64,000 nucleotides of DNA. It comes from Euborellia annulipes. Its lineage: Eukaryota; Arthropoda; Insecta; Dermaptera; Anisolabididae. The stretch's first letter is position 1. Every line of letters begins with the position of its first letter. Positions 23,462 through 34,324 of this stretch are shown here, one piece after another. The stretch is from contig JAKCPI010003261.1 of the NCBI GenBank assembly GCA_023213315.1, forward strand, positions 40,082-104,081, read 5' to 3'. The notes beneath the pieces were generated by a model, which was not told the origin of the DNA, did not search any database, and saw only the letters and a program-made list of their open reading frames with translations. The translations under genes and the position numbers were made by a program.

Positions 23462-23560
23462 TTAATTTTTTTAATTAATATAACCATTGAAACAAATAAC
23501 CTAGTGTTTAATTTGTATATTTAATTTTAATTTACAAAATGTTTCAACGGTCGAAAGTTT
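23421..23560 (+). repeat. Hammerhead-bearing interspersed repeat, copy 1
   Basis: About 115-140 bases are shared with 49734-49850: the hammerhead-like motif, then AAGTGTTAATTTTTT, GAAACAAATAACCTAGTG and TTAATTTGTATATTTAATTT. It starts about 50 bases after the Helitron-like end. Confidence 0.8.
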
Positions 23561-23674
23561 AAATCTTATTTATTATTTTCATTTCATATAAAATGTTTTT
23601 AGAAATTAGAAATGCAGGGTCTATGCTATATAAAATATTTTGGAAAACAATGAATTTCTTAATCTTTTAATTTT

Positions 23675-25000
23675 TACTTTCTCTTACCTATGTATATATG
23701 ATATATATATATAGAAAGTATTGGATTCATGTCAAAATTCGATGTCGAGATTTTGATGGATCTTCACGTTTTGAGGTCCCCTGAATCCAAAAAAATCTGG
23801 TGTGACTGGCGCACAGCACACAACTTTCTCTTACCTTCGGTAATCGAAAGTTGTGTACTGTGCTTGTCACACCAGATTTTTTCGTGTCGAAATATATTTA
23901 GTTCCCGACAGTACGGTACATTTGAATTCAGATGTAAAATTTATAAGTATGGGAAAATATTTATATTTTGTTACCATGGCAACCATTTTTCCTATCTTTC
24001 CTATGAAACACAAGAGTAAAGTGGTCTTCAGAAGATTTCAATCGCAAAATGAGAATATACATTTTAAAGAGCATCTAAAAAATAATTGATTTTTGAATTT
24101 AAAAAAAAATCGTTGGAGCAAATTTTGAGAAAATCGAAAAAAACTGAAAAAGTACATCAGTAAAGTACTAGTACTCTTTGGTCGATTTTGATTAAAAGCT
24201 TATTTTTCCGGTCCCGGGGGGTGTTTAACTTAAATATAAAATTTCAACCTCGTAGCTCAATTCCTTTATCCTTAAAATTGAACACACACCCACCCACCCA
24301 CCCACACACCCACCCACAGACAGACCATGTCGCGAAAACCACTTTTTTGGATTCAGGGGACCTCAAAACGTGAAGATCCATCAAAATCTCGACATCGAAT
24401 TTTTGACATGAATCCAATACTTTCTCTCTATATATATATTACATATATACATAGGTAAGAGAAAGTAAAAGTGGTTTTCGCGACATGGTCTGTCTGTGGG
24501 TGGGTGGGTGTGTGTTCAATTTTAAGGATGAAGGAATTGAGCTACGAGGTTGAAATTTTATATTAAAGTTAAACATCCCCCGGGACCGGAAAAATAAGCT
24601 TTTAATCAAAATCGGCCAAAGAGTACTAGTACTTTACTGATGTACTTTTTCAGTTTTTTTCGATTTTCTCAAAATTTGCTCCAACGATTTTTTTTTAAAT
24701 TCAAAAATCAATTATTTTTTAGATGCTCTTTAAAATGTATATTCTCATTTTGCAATTGAAATCTTCTGAAGACCACTTTACTCTTGTATTTCATAGGGAA
24801 TATAGGAGAAATGGTTGCCATGGTAACAAAATATAAATATTTTCCCATACTTATAAATTTTACATCTGAATTCATATGTTCCGTACTGTCGGGAACTAAA
24901 TATATGTCGACACAAAAAATCTGGTGTGACAAGCACAGAACACAACTTTCGATTACCGAAGGTAAGAGAAAGTTGTGTGCTGTGCGCCAGTCACACCAGA
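23675..25000 (-). mobile_element. Family A, outer minus-strand copy split by a family A insertion
   Basis: The 3' end lies at 23675-23795 and the remainder at 24471-25000, on the minus strand. The break falls in an A run. Removing 23796-24470 restores a collinear family A copy. The junction shows exactly where family A starts and ends and that it can insert in A tracts. Confidence 0.85.
23796..24470 (+). mobile_element. Family A, inner full-length copy inserted in family A
   Basis: It begins TCTGGTGTGAC directly after seven A and ends GAAAGTA plus three A before the host sequence GTGGTTTTCGC resumes. At about 675 bases it is one of the best copies and resembles the outer one closely. Because the two are in opposite orientation they form a large inverted repeat. 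Confidence 0.9.
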
Positions 25001-25004
25001 TTTT

Positions 25005-25190
25005 TTTTAATTTAAAAGATTTTATTTTTAAAATGAAATAAAAAAAGACATATTGCCCCCTTCCATCTTCTAATAATAAAATAAGTGTAGACTTTTAATA
25101 ATAATAATAGTAATTAAAAATTTGTTTATTAAATATTTATTAATTGAATAAGAAAGAAAGAGGAAAGGAAAAGTGATTGACACATGAGAC
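25005..25190. other. AT-rich sequence
   Basis: No feature is recognised. Confidence 0.4.
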
Positions 25191-25194
25191 ACGA

Positions 25195-25290
25195 TTCCGA
25201 ATTTCCCTCTGTGAAAGGGAAAGGATGGGATTCGAACCCACACATACGTAGATAGACAGACACATGGCATACATGTCACTAATTACGATG
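25195..25290 (-). repeat. tRNA-like sequence
   Basis: On the minus strand GTGGGTTCGAATCCCAT gives a well-paired T arm with a B box. Upstream sequence lacks a convincing anticodon arm and acceptor. SINE head or tRNA pseudogene. Confidence 0.45.
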
Positions 25291-25634
25291 ACTCTATACG
25301 TAGGCGACAAAAACTTAATAATAATAATTCACTAATACAACATCAAACAAGTGAAATCAATGAGGAAATACCTTTGAGATTTTTTTTTTTTTTTTTGGTG
25401 GGTTCAAGTGAGTTAAAAAGTTGTTAAAATTAAAATATGCATTCACTTTTTAAATAATGCTTGTTAATAAATAATACGTTCTACTCCCACCACTTAACAT
25501 TATAAAGAAAGGAAAGTAAATATGTATTTGGGCCCTTACTCTTATTTTTATAAAAATATTTGTTCCAATGATTTCTGGTTAAACTCCCTTTCTGGTTTAA
25601 ATTATAAAAAGTTATAAATCAGTCACATGTATGC

Positions 25635-25673
25635 ACTCCTGAAGATGGGTTAATAGCCCGAAATATATCGAGT
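25635..25673 (+). ncRNA. Hammerhead-like motif, A7 variant
   Basis: Stem I ACTC (25635-25638) pairs with GAGT (25670-25673). The core reads CTGAAGA (position 7 of the hammerhead core tolerates any base). Stem II is GGG with CCC around an AT loop, then GAAA, palindrome ATATAT (25663-25668) and C25669 as the predicted cleavage base. One extra T follows the core, as in the other copies. Confidence 0.45.
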
Positions 25674-25674
25674 T

Positions 25675-26258
25675 AGAAATTCAATATTTCTTTCATTTAC
25701 AACTTAGTAAAACCTCACATACCCTAAATAATTTTTACTTAAATTATAAACCCTTAGAATTTTAATATTTTTTCCACTCTAAGGGGTTTTGATCTTTTTT
25801 TAATGGACTTTTCTGTTCGGTAATAATATGGAACTTTCGGGGTTCTATAGTTAATTAAAAAATTTTTTTAATGAAAACCAATAGAGTTTTGAAAAATTAG
25901 ATAAAATTAATCAAAAACACTAAGAAATATGTTTCAAAATAAAAAGATTTAATTTTGAGAAAAACTAAAAATGTACTAAATAATGTATGGAATAAGTACA
26001 AATGGATATTTAATTGTAAAATTTGAGTATTGAAAGATTTTTCGTTTTGAAGTTGTTTTCTTAGCCATATTTTTCAACTAAAAAAAAGAAGAAACTCTCT
26101 ATACTCAAATTTTATACTTAAAACTCATTTTGTAGGTGTCTCGAGAATTTTGAATAAAATTATGAATGAATTCTCTTCATTCATTAGTGTCACTCCGAGG
26201 TCGTTACTCCGAGGGATAACTTTCATACCATGAGATTTGAACTAGAGTTGTCTACAAC
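25675..26258. other. AT-rich sequence, no gene seen
   Basis: Nothing supported. Confidence 0.5.
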
Positions 26259-26261
26259 CAG

Positions 26262-26530
26262 CGGCGTAGCTAGCCATTGAGGGCGGGGGGGGGGAGGGCA
26301 AAGTTCAACTGTGTCGCCGTTTTTTGTTCGAGCTTTTTTTTAGTAGGCTATACGAATCTCATTTGACCTTTTTTTTTAAAGGACTATTCGGAACTCGTTC
26401 GAGCATTTTGTTTATAATTTTTCTCCGGATTTGTGATATAAAATGAAATTATTATGAAATTAAAAAAAAAAAGCCAGAGATTTAGGTAAGAAGCCGGAAA
26501 GCCTCCCCTTCGCCCCTACCTGGATTTTTT
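26262..26530. mobile_element. Putative MITE with GGCGTAGCTAG end
   Basis: A direct repeat TGTCTACAACC flanks the interval (about 26249-26259 and 26531-26541). The left end GCGGCGTAGCTAGCC resembles ends of other G-run MITEs in the window. The right end is less clear. No frame. Confidence 0.45.
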
Positions 26531-26544
26531 TTGTCTACAACCCC

Positions 26545-26928
26545 ACTGTTTCTTCATTAAAGCAGCTTATCATATTGCTATTAGTGTTATTAAATGGAAT
26601 TTCTCTCGATATTAGTTAAATATCATATTAATATACTTCAATTCTTAGATTTATTTATTTATACTAATTTTATACCAAAGAAGGTGAAAATCATCATTAT
26701 TTGTATTTGAGAGGGAGAGAGTGATCATTTAATTCTCATTAGGGACTAATTTCTTTGTTCTTTTTAAAAGAGATAATGATTTCCATGTGAGATATGAATT
26801 CAGAGGGAGAGAGTTTGACAATGGATTCCTTAAATTAAAAAAAAAAAAAACATTTCGAAAAAAATAACTTTCACAAAAAGCCAATCAAACAATTAAGAAT
26901 TTTGTAATAAAATTTACTAAATAAAAAA
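26545..26928. other. AT-rich sequence, no gene seen
   Basis: Nothing supported. Confidence 0.5.
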
Positions 26929-27090
26929 TCTGGTGTGACTGGCGCACAGCACACAACTTTCTCTTACCTTCGGTAATCGAAAGTTGTGTTCTGTGCTTGT
27001 CACACCAGATTTTTTGTGTCGACATGTATTTAGTTTCCGACAGTAGGGTACAATTGAATTCAAGATGTAAAATTTATAAGTATGGAAAAA
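26929..27090 (+). mobile_element. Family A head, truncated by SINE-B
   Basis: Collinear with family A from TCTGGTGTGAC to the A run in TATGGAAAAA, where a SINE-B begins. The rest of this copy is not found downstream. Confidence 0.8.
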
Positions 27091-27364
27091 GCCCTCGGGG
27101 CATGGTGTAGAGGTTAGCGTGCTAACCTCATATACCAAACGTCGCGGGTTCGGACCCCAGGCAGTCCGATGATTTTATATAAGGCATTTGGATACCAAAT
27201 GACTTATATAAGAATGCCTGGACCCCAATATGTATAATTATAAATAACGGATATCGTTTAAAGTCTTAAATGGCCTAAGTTGCCGAAAAGACTGTGTGAA
27301 TGCGTGTGTGAGTGTGAGTGTGAATGAGAAAAAAGTGTAAATGTTTAAAAAAAAAAAAAAAAAA
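27091..27364 (+). mobile_element. SINE-B, full-length copy
   Basis: Begins GCCCTCGGGGCATGGTGTAG, with B box GGTTCGGACCCC, and runs to an 18 bp poly(A). The head has a different A-box region (GTGTAGAGGTTAGCG) from the 6.7 kb copy, so at least two subfamilies exist. The next family A copy begins in its poly(A). Confidence 0.9.
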
Positions 27365-28061
27365 TCTGGTGTGACTGGCGCACAGCACACAACTTTCTCT
27401 TACCTTCGGTAATCGAATGTTGTGTACTGTGCTTGTCACACCAGATTTTTTGTGTCGACATGTATTTAGTTTCCGACAGTACGGTACATTCGATTTTCAA
27501 GATGTAAAATGTATAAGTATGACAAAATATTTATATTTTGTTACCATGGCAACCATTTCTCCCATCTTTTCTATGGAGAACAAGAGTAAAGTGGTCTTCA
27601 GAAGATTTCAATCGCAAAATGAGAATATACATTTTAAAGAGCATCTAAAAAATAATTGATTTTTGAATTTAAAAAAAAATCGTTGGAGCAAATTTTGAGA
27701 AAATCGTAAAAAACTGAAAAAGTACATCAGTAAAGTACTAGTACTCTTTGGCCGATTTTGATTAAAAGCTTATTTTTCCGGTCCCGGGGGGTGTTTAACT
27801 TAAATATAAAATTTCAACCTCGTAGCTCAATTCCTTCATGCTTAAAATTGAACACACACACACACACCCACACACCCACACACCCACACACTCACACACA
27901 CACCCACACACAGACAGACCATGTCGCGAAAACCACTTTTTTGGATTCAGGGGACCTCAAAACGTGAAGATCCATCAAAATCTCGACATCGAATTTTTGA
28001 CATGAATCCAATACTTTCTCTCTATATATATATTACATATATACATAGGTAAGAGAAAGTA
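27365..28061 (+). mobile_element. Family A, full-length copy inserted in SINE poly(A)
   Basis: A complete copy from TCTGGTGTGAC to GAGAAAGTA, with a longer CA-rich block (27851-27912). Its left edge lies in the poly(A) of the SINE, which repeats the A-tract preference seen at 23.8 kb. Confidence 0.9.
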
Positions 28062-28188
28062 AAAATGAGTGTGGCAGTGGCGCACTGTCGTACATTGACT
28101 GTCCCTTTTAGTCCTAGGTTCTGACATAAAATAAAAAGCTTCCTAAAATCTCTTTGATGATTAAACTATACTCTCCGAAGATCTAAAG

Positions 28189-28565
28189 CAGAGGTGTCAT
28201 AACTTTTTGTCGCAAGGGACAAATTAGGTTTAAATCTATTTGAACGTGAATATGAGAATTAAAAAATTTTAATGGGAATGGAACTGTACTTTTTTTTAAG
28301 TATTTCTTTGTAGTTAGGATTAAAATCTGTCACACCAATTACAAGCAGTGATTGTAAATGATCATCTGATAAATTTGCTCTGTACTTTGATTTCAAATGC
28401 TTCATCCTGGAAAATGTTTGTTTGTACATACGGGTATAGGTACCCCAAACATAAAAATAAATATACAAGCAAATTGTTTTAAATTTGGAAACTCTTTTGG
28501 ATTGCATCCAAATATTTATAAAAATCGACCACTTGAAAAATCAAAAACATCGTCTGACACCTCTG
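28189..28565. mobile_element. Deleted hAT transposon with 8 bp target duplication
   Basis: Perfect terminal inverted repeats CAGAGGTGTC and GACACCTCTG bound 377 bases. The direct 8-mer ATCTAAAG flanks both sides (28181-28188 and 28566-28573). It keeps the 3' end of a transposase frame on the minus strand and is therefore an internally deleted derivative of an autonomous hAT element. Confidence 0.92.
28259..28507 (-). pseudogene. hAT transposase C-terminal fragment
   Basis: The 82-residue minus frame contains QTFSRMKHLKSKYR followed by LSDDHLQSLLVIG. This is the conserved C-terminal hAT dimerisation region (pattern FSxMK..KsxxRxxLxdxHLqsLL), of the kind also found in domesticated hAT proteins such as ZBED5 and GTF2IRD2 relatives. 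The catalytic core and zinc finger are missing because the element is deleted, so no transposase can be made. Family assignment rests on motif recognition and on the terminal structure, which agree. Confidence 0.8.
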
Positions 28566-28574
28566 ATCTAAAGC

Positions 28575-29730
28575 ATCCTTTCTCCCTGAAGAATTTTGCA
28601 TAACCAAATTAAAAAAATATTTTTACTTCAAATTTCGAAAAATCGTGAATTTTCTTTATACGTCCTGCTCCTTTCAAAACAAGCCTGTATTTAAAAACAA
28701 CTTATCATTATTAAATTAATATGACTTTTTGTTTGACGGGCTATTCATTTAGAAAATTCAATTAACTATCTATTATGTCAGGATTTTTTATATATCCTAC
28801 TCATTTGGCAAATGAATTTTTCTCTTCCTCTTTCGTTTATTTTACCTATAATTAAGCTTCAAATCCAATTACTTTTAAGAGAGAGAGAGAGTGCAAAGTT
28901 CAAATTGTCGATATTTATTAACTTTCCTTCAAGTCCTACTAACTAGCATTGACCTCGCACTTTGCATGAGTTCCGTTCGTTTACTTTCAAACAGTGCAAT
29001 TGTTAGAGAAGAATTAATAAATTTTATTAAAAAAAAAAAAAAAAAAATTAAGAGATGTCCCTATGTACAGTAATTTATTTCACTAGATATGATAATGTAA
29101 AAAAATTATTAATAAACATAAATAACTTATTTTCCTTTATTAGGGGTCGGCATTGGTTTGGTATCGGCATTGAAGATAAGGTGCGAATAAAATCGTAAAC
29201 ATGATTAAAAATCACACACCTTAATAAAGTTATTATTTATGAGAAAATAATACATTGACAAAACAATCACAAGTGTCATTTAATAGTGAGAATCTCTTGT
29301 AAAAATAAAATAAAATAGAATATAAATTTATTTTAAACAAAAGCGTAATTTAATGGTGGTCACATGGCTATTAATTTTTTATGAAGTGATTATGTACGTA
29401 CCTAGTGATGTGTCAATATTTATATAAATCATTTGATGACTAGTAAATTTTGATCTTTTTTTTTTATTTCTATGATGGTCAGAGTTGACAAATCATAATT
29501 TTTTTCAGTATTGATTTATATAAATTGTGTGAAAAACCTGGATATTTATATTGTTTTGAGACAACTTGATAATTAAGGTGAAATGACATAACTTTTTAAA
29601 GAAAAATCACATCTACCATTTAATAGTCAGATCAAAATTGGTTTTATTTTTACTCAAAATATTTTCATAAAGGTTGCTGTAATTTATTTTAAAAATTAAC
29701 AAATTTGAATAAACTTTACAAATATTTAGT
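28575..29730. other. AT-rich sequence, no gene seen
   Basis: A short GC-richer piece at 28915-28985 has no supported frame or splice sites. Confidence 0.5.
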
Positions 29731-29734
29731 AAAG

Positions 29735-29840
29735 CCCCTCGATATTATTACAGTGGTAGAGTTCGTGCCTCCTGTGTTATGAGTCAGGGGTTGTATCTCG
29801 TCTCATGCGAAAAAAATTTATTTCAACTGAAATAACTACA
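29735..29840 (+). mobile_element. tRNA-derived SINE, family C/D head
   Basis: An A-box-like GTGGTAGAGTTCGTGCC and a degraded B box GGGGTTGTATCTC are followed by TTTATTTCAACTGAAATA, the body type also seen at 46.5 and 47.1 kb. It is cut by the following SINE. Confidence 0.5.
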
Positions 29841-29844
29841 AATG

Positions 29845-30020
29845 TCCTCGGGTAATGGTTAGCATGCTATCATTTGTACCAAGGGTCGCGGGTTCGCATC
29901 CCGTCCCAGGCGACAGAATTTGTAATTCAATTTAATTGAATATCAATCAATTGAAATAAATAGGGATGATTAAAGATGGCCTCCGATGCCGAAAAATATC
30001 ATAAATAAATTTAAAAAAAA
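29845..30020 (+). mobile_element. tRNA-derived SINE, second family
   Basis: The head has GGTAATGGTTAGCATGC and B box GGGTTCGCATCCC. The body has AATTTAATTGAATATCAATC and the tail GGCCTCCGATGCCGAAAAA before A-rich sequence. This tail recurs as fragments at about 31675, 44860, 46620, 47060 and 47545. Confidence 0.7.
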
Positions 30021-30127
30021 TATTTATATGCTGATTAAGACGAGTTTTAATTAAAATGACTTCGCAGCTAAAAAAAAATATTTTTATGAATTTTGTTTTC
30101 GTTTTCTATACACTGTAGTATATGTAG

Positions 30128-30380
30128 AAAGGGCGGATACAGGGGGTAAAGGGAGGTAATTACCCCCCCCCCCTCTTTTTTTCGAAAAAAAAATTAATTT
30201 TTTAATGTAAAATTTTAAAAATTAATACTTAAAAATTTGATTTGTATTTATATTCTGGCAAACAAGTACAGAATGCGCCTTTAAATTGCCGTTATTAAGA
30301 AAAAATTGTGTGCTGTGCGACGAGTCACATCAGATTACCTCCCCCCCCCCCCCCGAGAAACACTTCTGGATCCGCTCTTG
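30128..30380. mobile_element. hAT-like MITE, second copy
   Basis: Collinear with 11142-11413, with perfect 8 bp target duplication ATATGTAG (30120-30127 and 30381-30388). It contains the same captured piece of the family A head. Confidence 0.8.
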
Positions 30381-30384
30381 ATAT

Positions 30385-32110
30385 GTAGTAGAGTGTTTGT
30401 TTCAGATCCGTGATGTTACATTGTTATCGATTTGCCTTACTATACAAATTTGAAATTTCTATGTTTATAATTTTAATTAGTCTATACATGAAGGATTTAT
30501 TACTTCAAGAAGTTAATTGGAGAAGATATCAATGAACAAGCGAGTGAAAAATGAAAGAGGCATCATTCCTCCTTATAGAAAAATCTAATTAAATAAATAA
30601 ACGCTGGGCATATTTGATTGTCTTGGACAATAAATAATATTTATAGGTTAAGGTTATTTAAAATAAATAATAGATTTGTGAATTCCTTTTTTTTCATCCA
30701 AGGACACGAATTGCAGTTTATTTGAAGAAAATGTTTTTGAAAAAGTGAGAAGGTTAGCGCAGGAAATGATTTTTTTCTTTAAGTGACACATTTCCTGGGC
30801 GTTTATCCATTTATTTTATTCTCTTTCTCGTTACATAAATAAATCCATTTGTTTATGAAATAATTGAACGGTCAAACACAATTAATCTTAATACTAGAGA
30901 GACTCGTAATTAGCAGAAACAGGGTGAACTACTTATCTCTTTTCTTCCTTCAGGCATTTTCCCAGAGATTTTTAATGCTATATCAATCAAAATTGCTTAC
31001 TACTTTTTTAATAATTTTTTTATTGCTCCAGGGGGTCATAACCTGAGAGCTACTTTTTTTTTTGTTCATTCCAAATTAATGAATAGGTTTGAATAAATTA
31101 AGAACAAAAAATTAAACCTCTATGACCTTAGTATAATTAGCTCTGTGAAATTTATAGGTCATAATTTTTAAGATATTCTACTAATATTTGAGCTATTTTT
31201 CCTACCCCATATCAAGCGTCAGGCCGTGCTTTTTTCTCTCTTCTCAATCGCCTCCCTCTTGCCGACCCCGCTTAAGATTAAGGAAAAGAAGATTGTTTTT
31301 GTTCATTCTCCACCAATGATATCTGAGAAATTTCACCTTTCTATGCCAAGAGTTTTAAACTCACCTTGATTAAAGATGCCAAATCTCTCTGCCAAAATAA
31401 AATTAACTTTAATGTGATTTTTTGTTGTGTTTAATTCAGTGCAAATTTTCGTTCCGGCTTTTGGATTTTTCCTTGAAAAATTTTTATTCGAATTTTTTTC
31501 TTCTATCCAAATTTTTTGCTTCTGAAATTTTTCATTAACATTATTTTTTTCCGAAATATTATTTAGCGCATCGTTAAAAATTATATATGTAGCCTATACA
31601 TGGGCCCATCCAGAGGGAGGCAAGGGGGGGGGCCATCGGTACTATGTATTTTTTAAAATATATTAATAAATATCCACCCCTAAATGGCCTCTATAGCCGA
31701 AAAAGGTTTAAAAATAAGCAAATGCGACAATTAGCTATAGGCCTACTCTATTAGGTTTGAAAATTTTTGTTTTCTCCAAAAACTTTGCCACTTAGAAGAT
31801 GGCGGCGATTCACAATGAGAAAACTAAGTGACTAGTTAATATATAACTTAATTTGAAATATATTTCATTTGCCTTATTCACATTGAAACAATCAGGTTTT
31901 TTTTTTTTTTTTTTTTTTTGAAGGATGATGCATCTGTTATCTCAATATTCATCTTATTGAAAAAGAAGAATGAATTTTGTTGTGTTGAGATGTGTATCTC
32001 CTCGCATAATTAACACTCAATCTTCTTCTTTAATTTTGTTCCAAGGAAAAAGGACCATTTGCATGTTAATGAACAATGCATGCATGCATGCATTCACCAA
32101 TGCCACACGA
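30385..32110. other. AT-rich sequence, no gene seen
   Basis: Nothing is supported, apart from SINE-tail traces at 31675-31710 and a T run at 31897-31919. Confidence 0.5.
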
Positions 32111-32115
32111 CTCAC

Positions 32116-32185
32116 ATGTGAACCTCCAGGAGGTCCCACCTTCATCATCGTCAATGACATCGGCCCGATTGTTATTGTATTTCAT
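32116..32185 (-). CDS. Candidate first exon (weak)
   Basis: On the minus strand an ATG at 32185 opens a frame with a charged sequence (NRADVIDDDEGGTSWRFT) in a GC-richer island. It meets a donor-like CACAT|GTGAGT at 32116. No homologue is recognised, no second exon is identified, and a chance match is quite possible. Confidence 0.15.
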
Positions 32186-32234
32186 GAATAAATTATAATT
32201 AGTATAGAATGAACTCATTCACCAATGAGCGAGC

Positions 32235-32735
32235 AGCTAGTAGTTTTTTCAATTTTTATTATTACTTAATGTGCCAGGGCCGAGGTTTCGGTCGCATATA
32301 GGACCATCTTCAGACCTATATGCTACCGAAACGTCGGCCCTAGCACATTAAGTAGCCAGAGCTGACGTTTCGGTAGCATATAGTTCTGAAGATGGTCATA
32401 TATGCGACCGAAGCGTCTGCCCTGACACATTAAATAATAATAAAAATTGAAAAACTACTAGCTGCTTCGCTCTATTTTCAGTGCTCTCAAGGGTTTGACG
32501 AATACAAGGTGGTCTTTGAGTTTTTTTGCCGACGTTTCGGTCGCATATAGGACCATCTTCAGACCTATATGCTACCGAAACGTTTCGGTCGCATATAGGT
32601 CTGAAGATGGTCATATATGCGACCGAAACGTCGGCCCTGACACATTAAATAATAATAAAAATCGAAAAACTACTAGCTGCTTGGCACTATTTTCAGTGCT
32701 CTCAAGGGTTTGACGAATGCAAGGTGGTCTTTGAG
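32235..32735. repeat. Two-unit inverted/tandem cluster with hammerhead-like motifs
   Basis: Two related units (about 32235-32515 and 32520-32735) each contain paired, oppositely oriented blocks with CTGAAGATGG, a GGTC/GACC stem and CCGAAACGTC. Motifs: minus at about 32284-32313, plus at 32386-32416 (GAAGC in place of GAAAC), minus at 32531-32562, plus at 32601-32632. Both units share TCAGTGCTCTCAAGGGTTTG. Confidence 0.75.
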
Positions 32736-32950
32736 TTTTATCATAATTTTTATAAAAAAATATATTTTATATATACTGTATATATACGTAAATGTGTATG
32801 ACATCTCTGGTGTAAATAAATTACATTTAATCATTATTTCACTACAGTGTCGAATATATTATAATTGATTGTTTCTTGATGGCTGGATATTATGATATTA
32901 GGATGTGGCATATGGGCAGCTAAAGCGAAAAATAGAATAAAAACTATTTA

Positions 32951-32996
32951 TTGTCGACGTTTCGAGTGCCGACCGCACTCTTCATCAGGTCAAAAA
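32951..32996 (-). ncRNA. Hammerhead-like motif, left arm
   Basis: On the minus strand: CTGATGA, one extra A, stem II GAGTGC/GCACTC with a 5-base loop, GAAA, palindrome ACGT, C at 32956 as predicted cleavage base. Stem I is TTGAC against GACAA with one mismatch. Confidence 0.55.
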
Positions 32997-33212
32997 TGAT
33001 GTCAAGTTGTCAGGTTAGTTGACACGGCAGTGTAGCATCATTTTTACAAATTTATATTTTCTTGGAAAACTCTTTACTGTTCCGAGGTCGAATGAAACTC
33101 AAAGAGGTGAATTAATTCGACCTCGGAACAGTAGAGTTTTTCAAGAAAATATAAATTTGTAAAAACGTTGCTACACTGCCATGTCAACTAACTTGACAAC
33201 TTGACATCATTT

Positions 33213-33255
33213 TTGTCCTGATGAAGAGTGCGATCGGCACTCGAAAAGTCGACAA
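33213..33255 (+). ncRNA. Hammerhead-like motif, right arm
   Basis: Stem I TTGTC (33213-33217) pairs perfectly with GACAA (33251-33255). Core CTGATGA 33218-33224, extra A, stem II GAGTGC (33226-33231) with GCACTC (33237-33242), GAAA 33243-33246. Stem III is damaged here (AAGT in place of ACGT), so the left-arm copy keeps a better stem III and this one a better stem I. Confidence 0.55.
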
Positions 33256-33324
33256 TAAATCGATTTTTATTTTATTTTTCGCCTTGGCTGCACATATGTC
33301 ACATCCTCATATTATAATTGATTT

Positions 33325-34220
33325 CAAAAGAGAGAGGTCCAGGAGAGACTAGCATTTAAAATTTAAACAAACAGTGAAAGTATTAATTATTGACTTAAGA
33401 TCACTCACAAAGGGCTTTACTTTCTTCATCTTTAACTAGCTCTTCATGAGCTCTTTTGTTCTCCTTCCTTTATTTATTTATTTATTTTTTTTTATTCTTA
33501 TAAAGTAAAAAGGTGAAATTCCAATTTTTCGTGGTTCGTTTTGTTGTTGTTTTGCTGTTATATCAGACTGTCAGAAATTTTCCCTCTCTTTCTCTCGTTG
33601 TGCGGTCTTTCTTCTTTTATAGGAAATAATGCAACAAGATTAATTTAATGATGTCCGAGCAAGAAAAAAAAACTTCGTCAAAAAAAAAACCAAAATAAAT
33701 TACAGTTGTGTGCAAAAAGTTTTCATATTTTTGGAATTTAAGCTTTGTTTTTTTTTTTTTTTAATCTTGTCCAATTTAATTCGGTACTTGTCGCGATGTC
33801 TAACGGGAATTTTTTTTTTGTTAATTATTAAAAGAAAATCTCTTGAATTCTGTTATTTTACCGTCAAGTTGATGTGCGGAAGAAGAATTCAATTAAAAAT
33901 TTCAACTCTCATTTTCAATAACGAATGTAAAAAAAATTCCATTAAATGAGTCTCTGGTAATTATTTATTGTAAGAAGAAAATTTTTTTAAGAATTTATAG
34001 GCCTATATAATTTTTTTACTTTTTCAGTAATTAATTTTTCTTGTAATCGATATTGATAAAAGCTGTGTAATAATTATTAATTGTCTCTTTTAATACCCCA
34101 AAATTCATTCCGCACCCTGTGAGTTGAAGGATTTTATAATCAATTTTTATGCCGCCATGCTCGCTTGAATGGCTTCCCAAATGATACGCTGATTAATTAT
34201 TTAATTTTTTTTTTATTCAG
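33325..34220. other. AT-rich sequence, no gene seen
   Basis: Long T runs. The frame at 33710-33949 is F/L/I-rich and I do not consider it real. Confidence 0.5.
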
Positions 34221-34324
34221 ATTTGTGTTCTCAGCATCAAGCCGAGTTGAATGAGATTCTCAGCCAATGGACGAACGGACGGATGCCGAAGATGCCTTCA
34301 AGTCTTCAATGCGGAAGACATTAG
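34221..34324 (+). other. Candidate exon between good splice signals
   Basis: A pyrimidine tract ends in ATTCAG at 34220. About 104 GC-richer bases follow. They end in TTAG|GTGAGT at 34325, a perfect match to the donor consensus. One frame is open across it (residues such as QHQAELNEILSQW) and closes with TAG in the last three bases of the exon; the other two frames have stops. It may be a last coding segment read through a donor-like site, an untranslated exon or an lncRNA exon. No homologue is recognised. Confidence 0.4.

Larger units (their letters stand above)
32871..33308 (-). mobile_element. Foldback retroelement-like insertion, 15 bp target duplication
   Basis: The direct repeat ATATTATAATTGATT flanks 438 bases (32856-32870 and 33309-33323). 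Inside, two arms of about 200 bases are reverse complements around a short loop at about 33100. Each arm carries a hammerhead-like motif. A short unpaired tail lies only on the left side (32871-32886), giving the insert a direction. The long duplication excludes hAT and Helitron insertion and fits target-primed retrotransposition. Confidence 0.8.

Noticed and set aside
23729..24089. Overlapping frames of 96 and 78 residues repeated at 24.7, 27.4 and 35.5 kb
   Set aside because: They lie in family A, in varying phases with stops, and show no coding conservation between copies.
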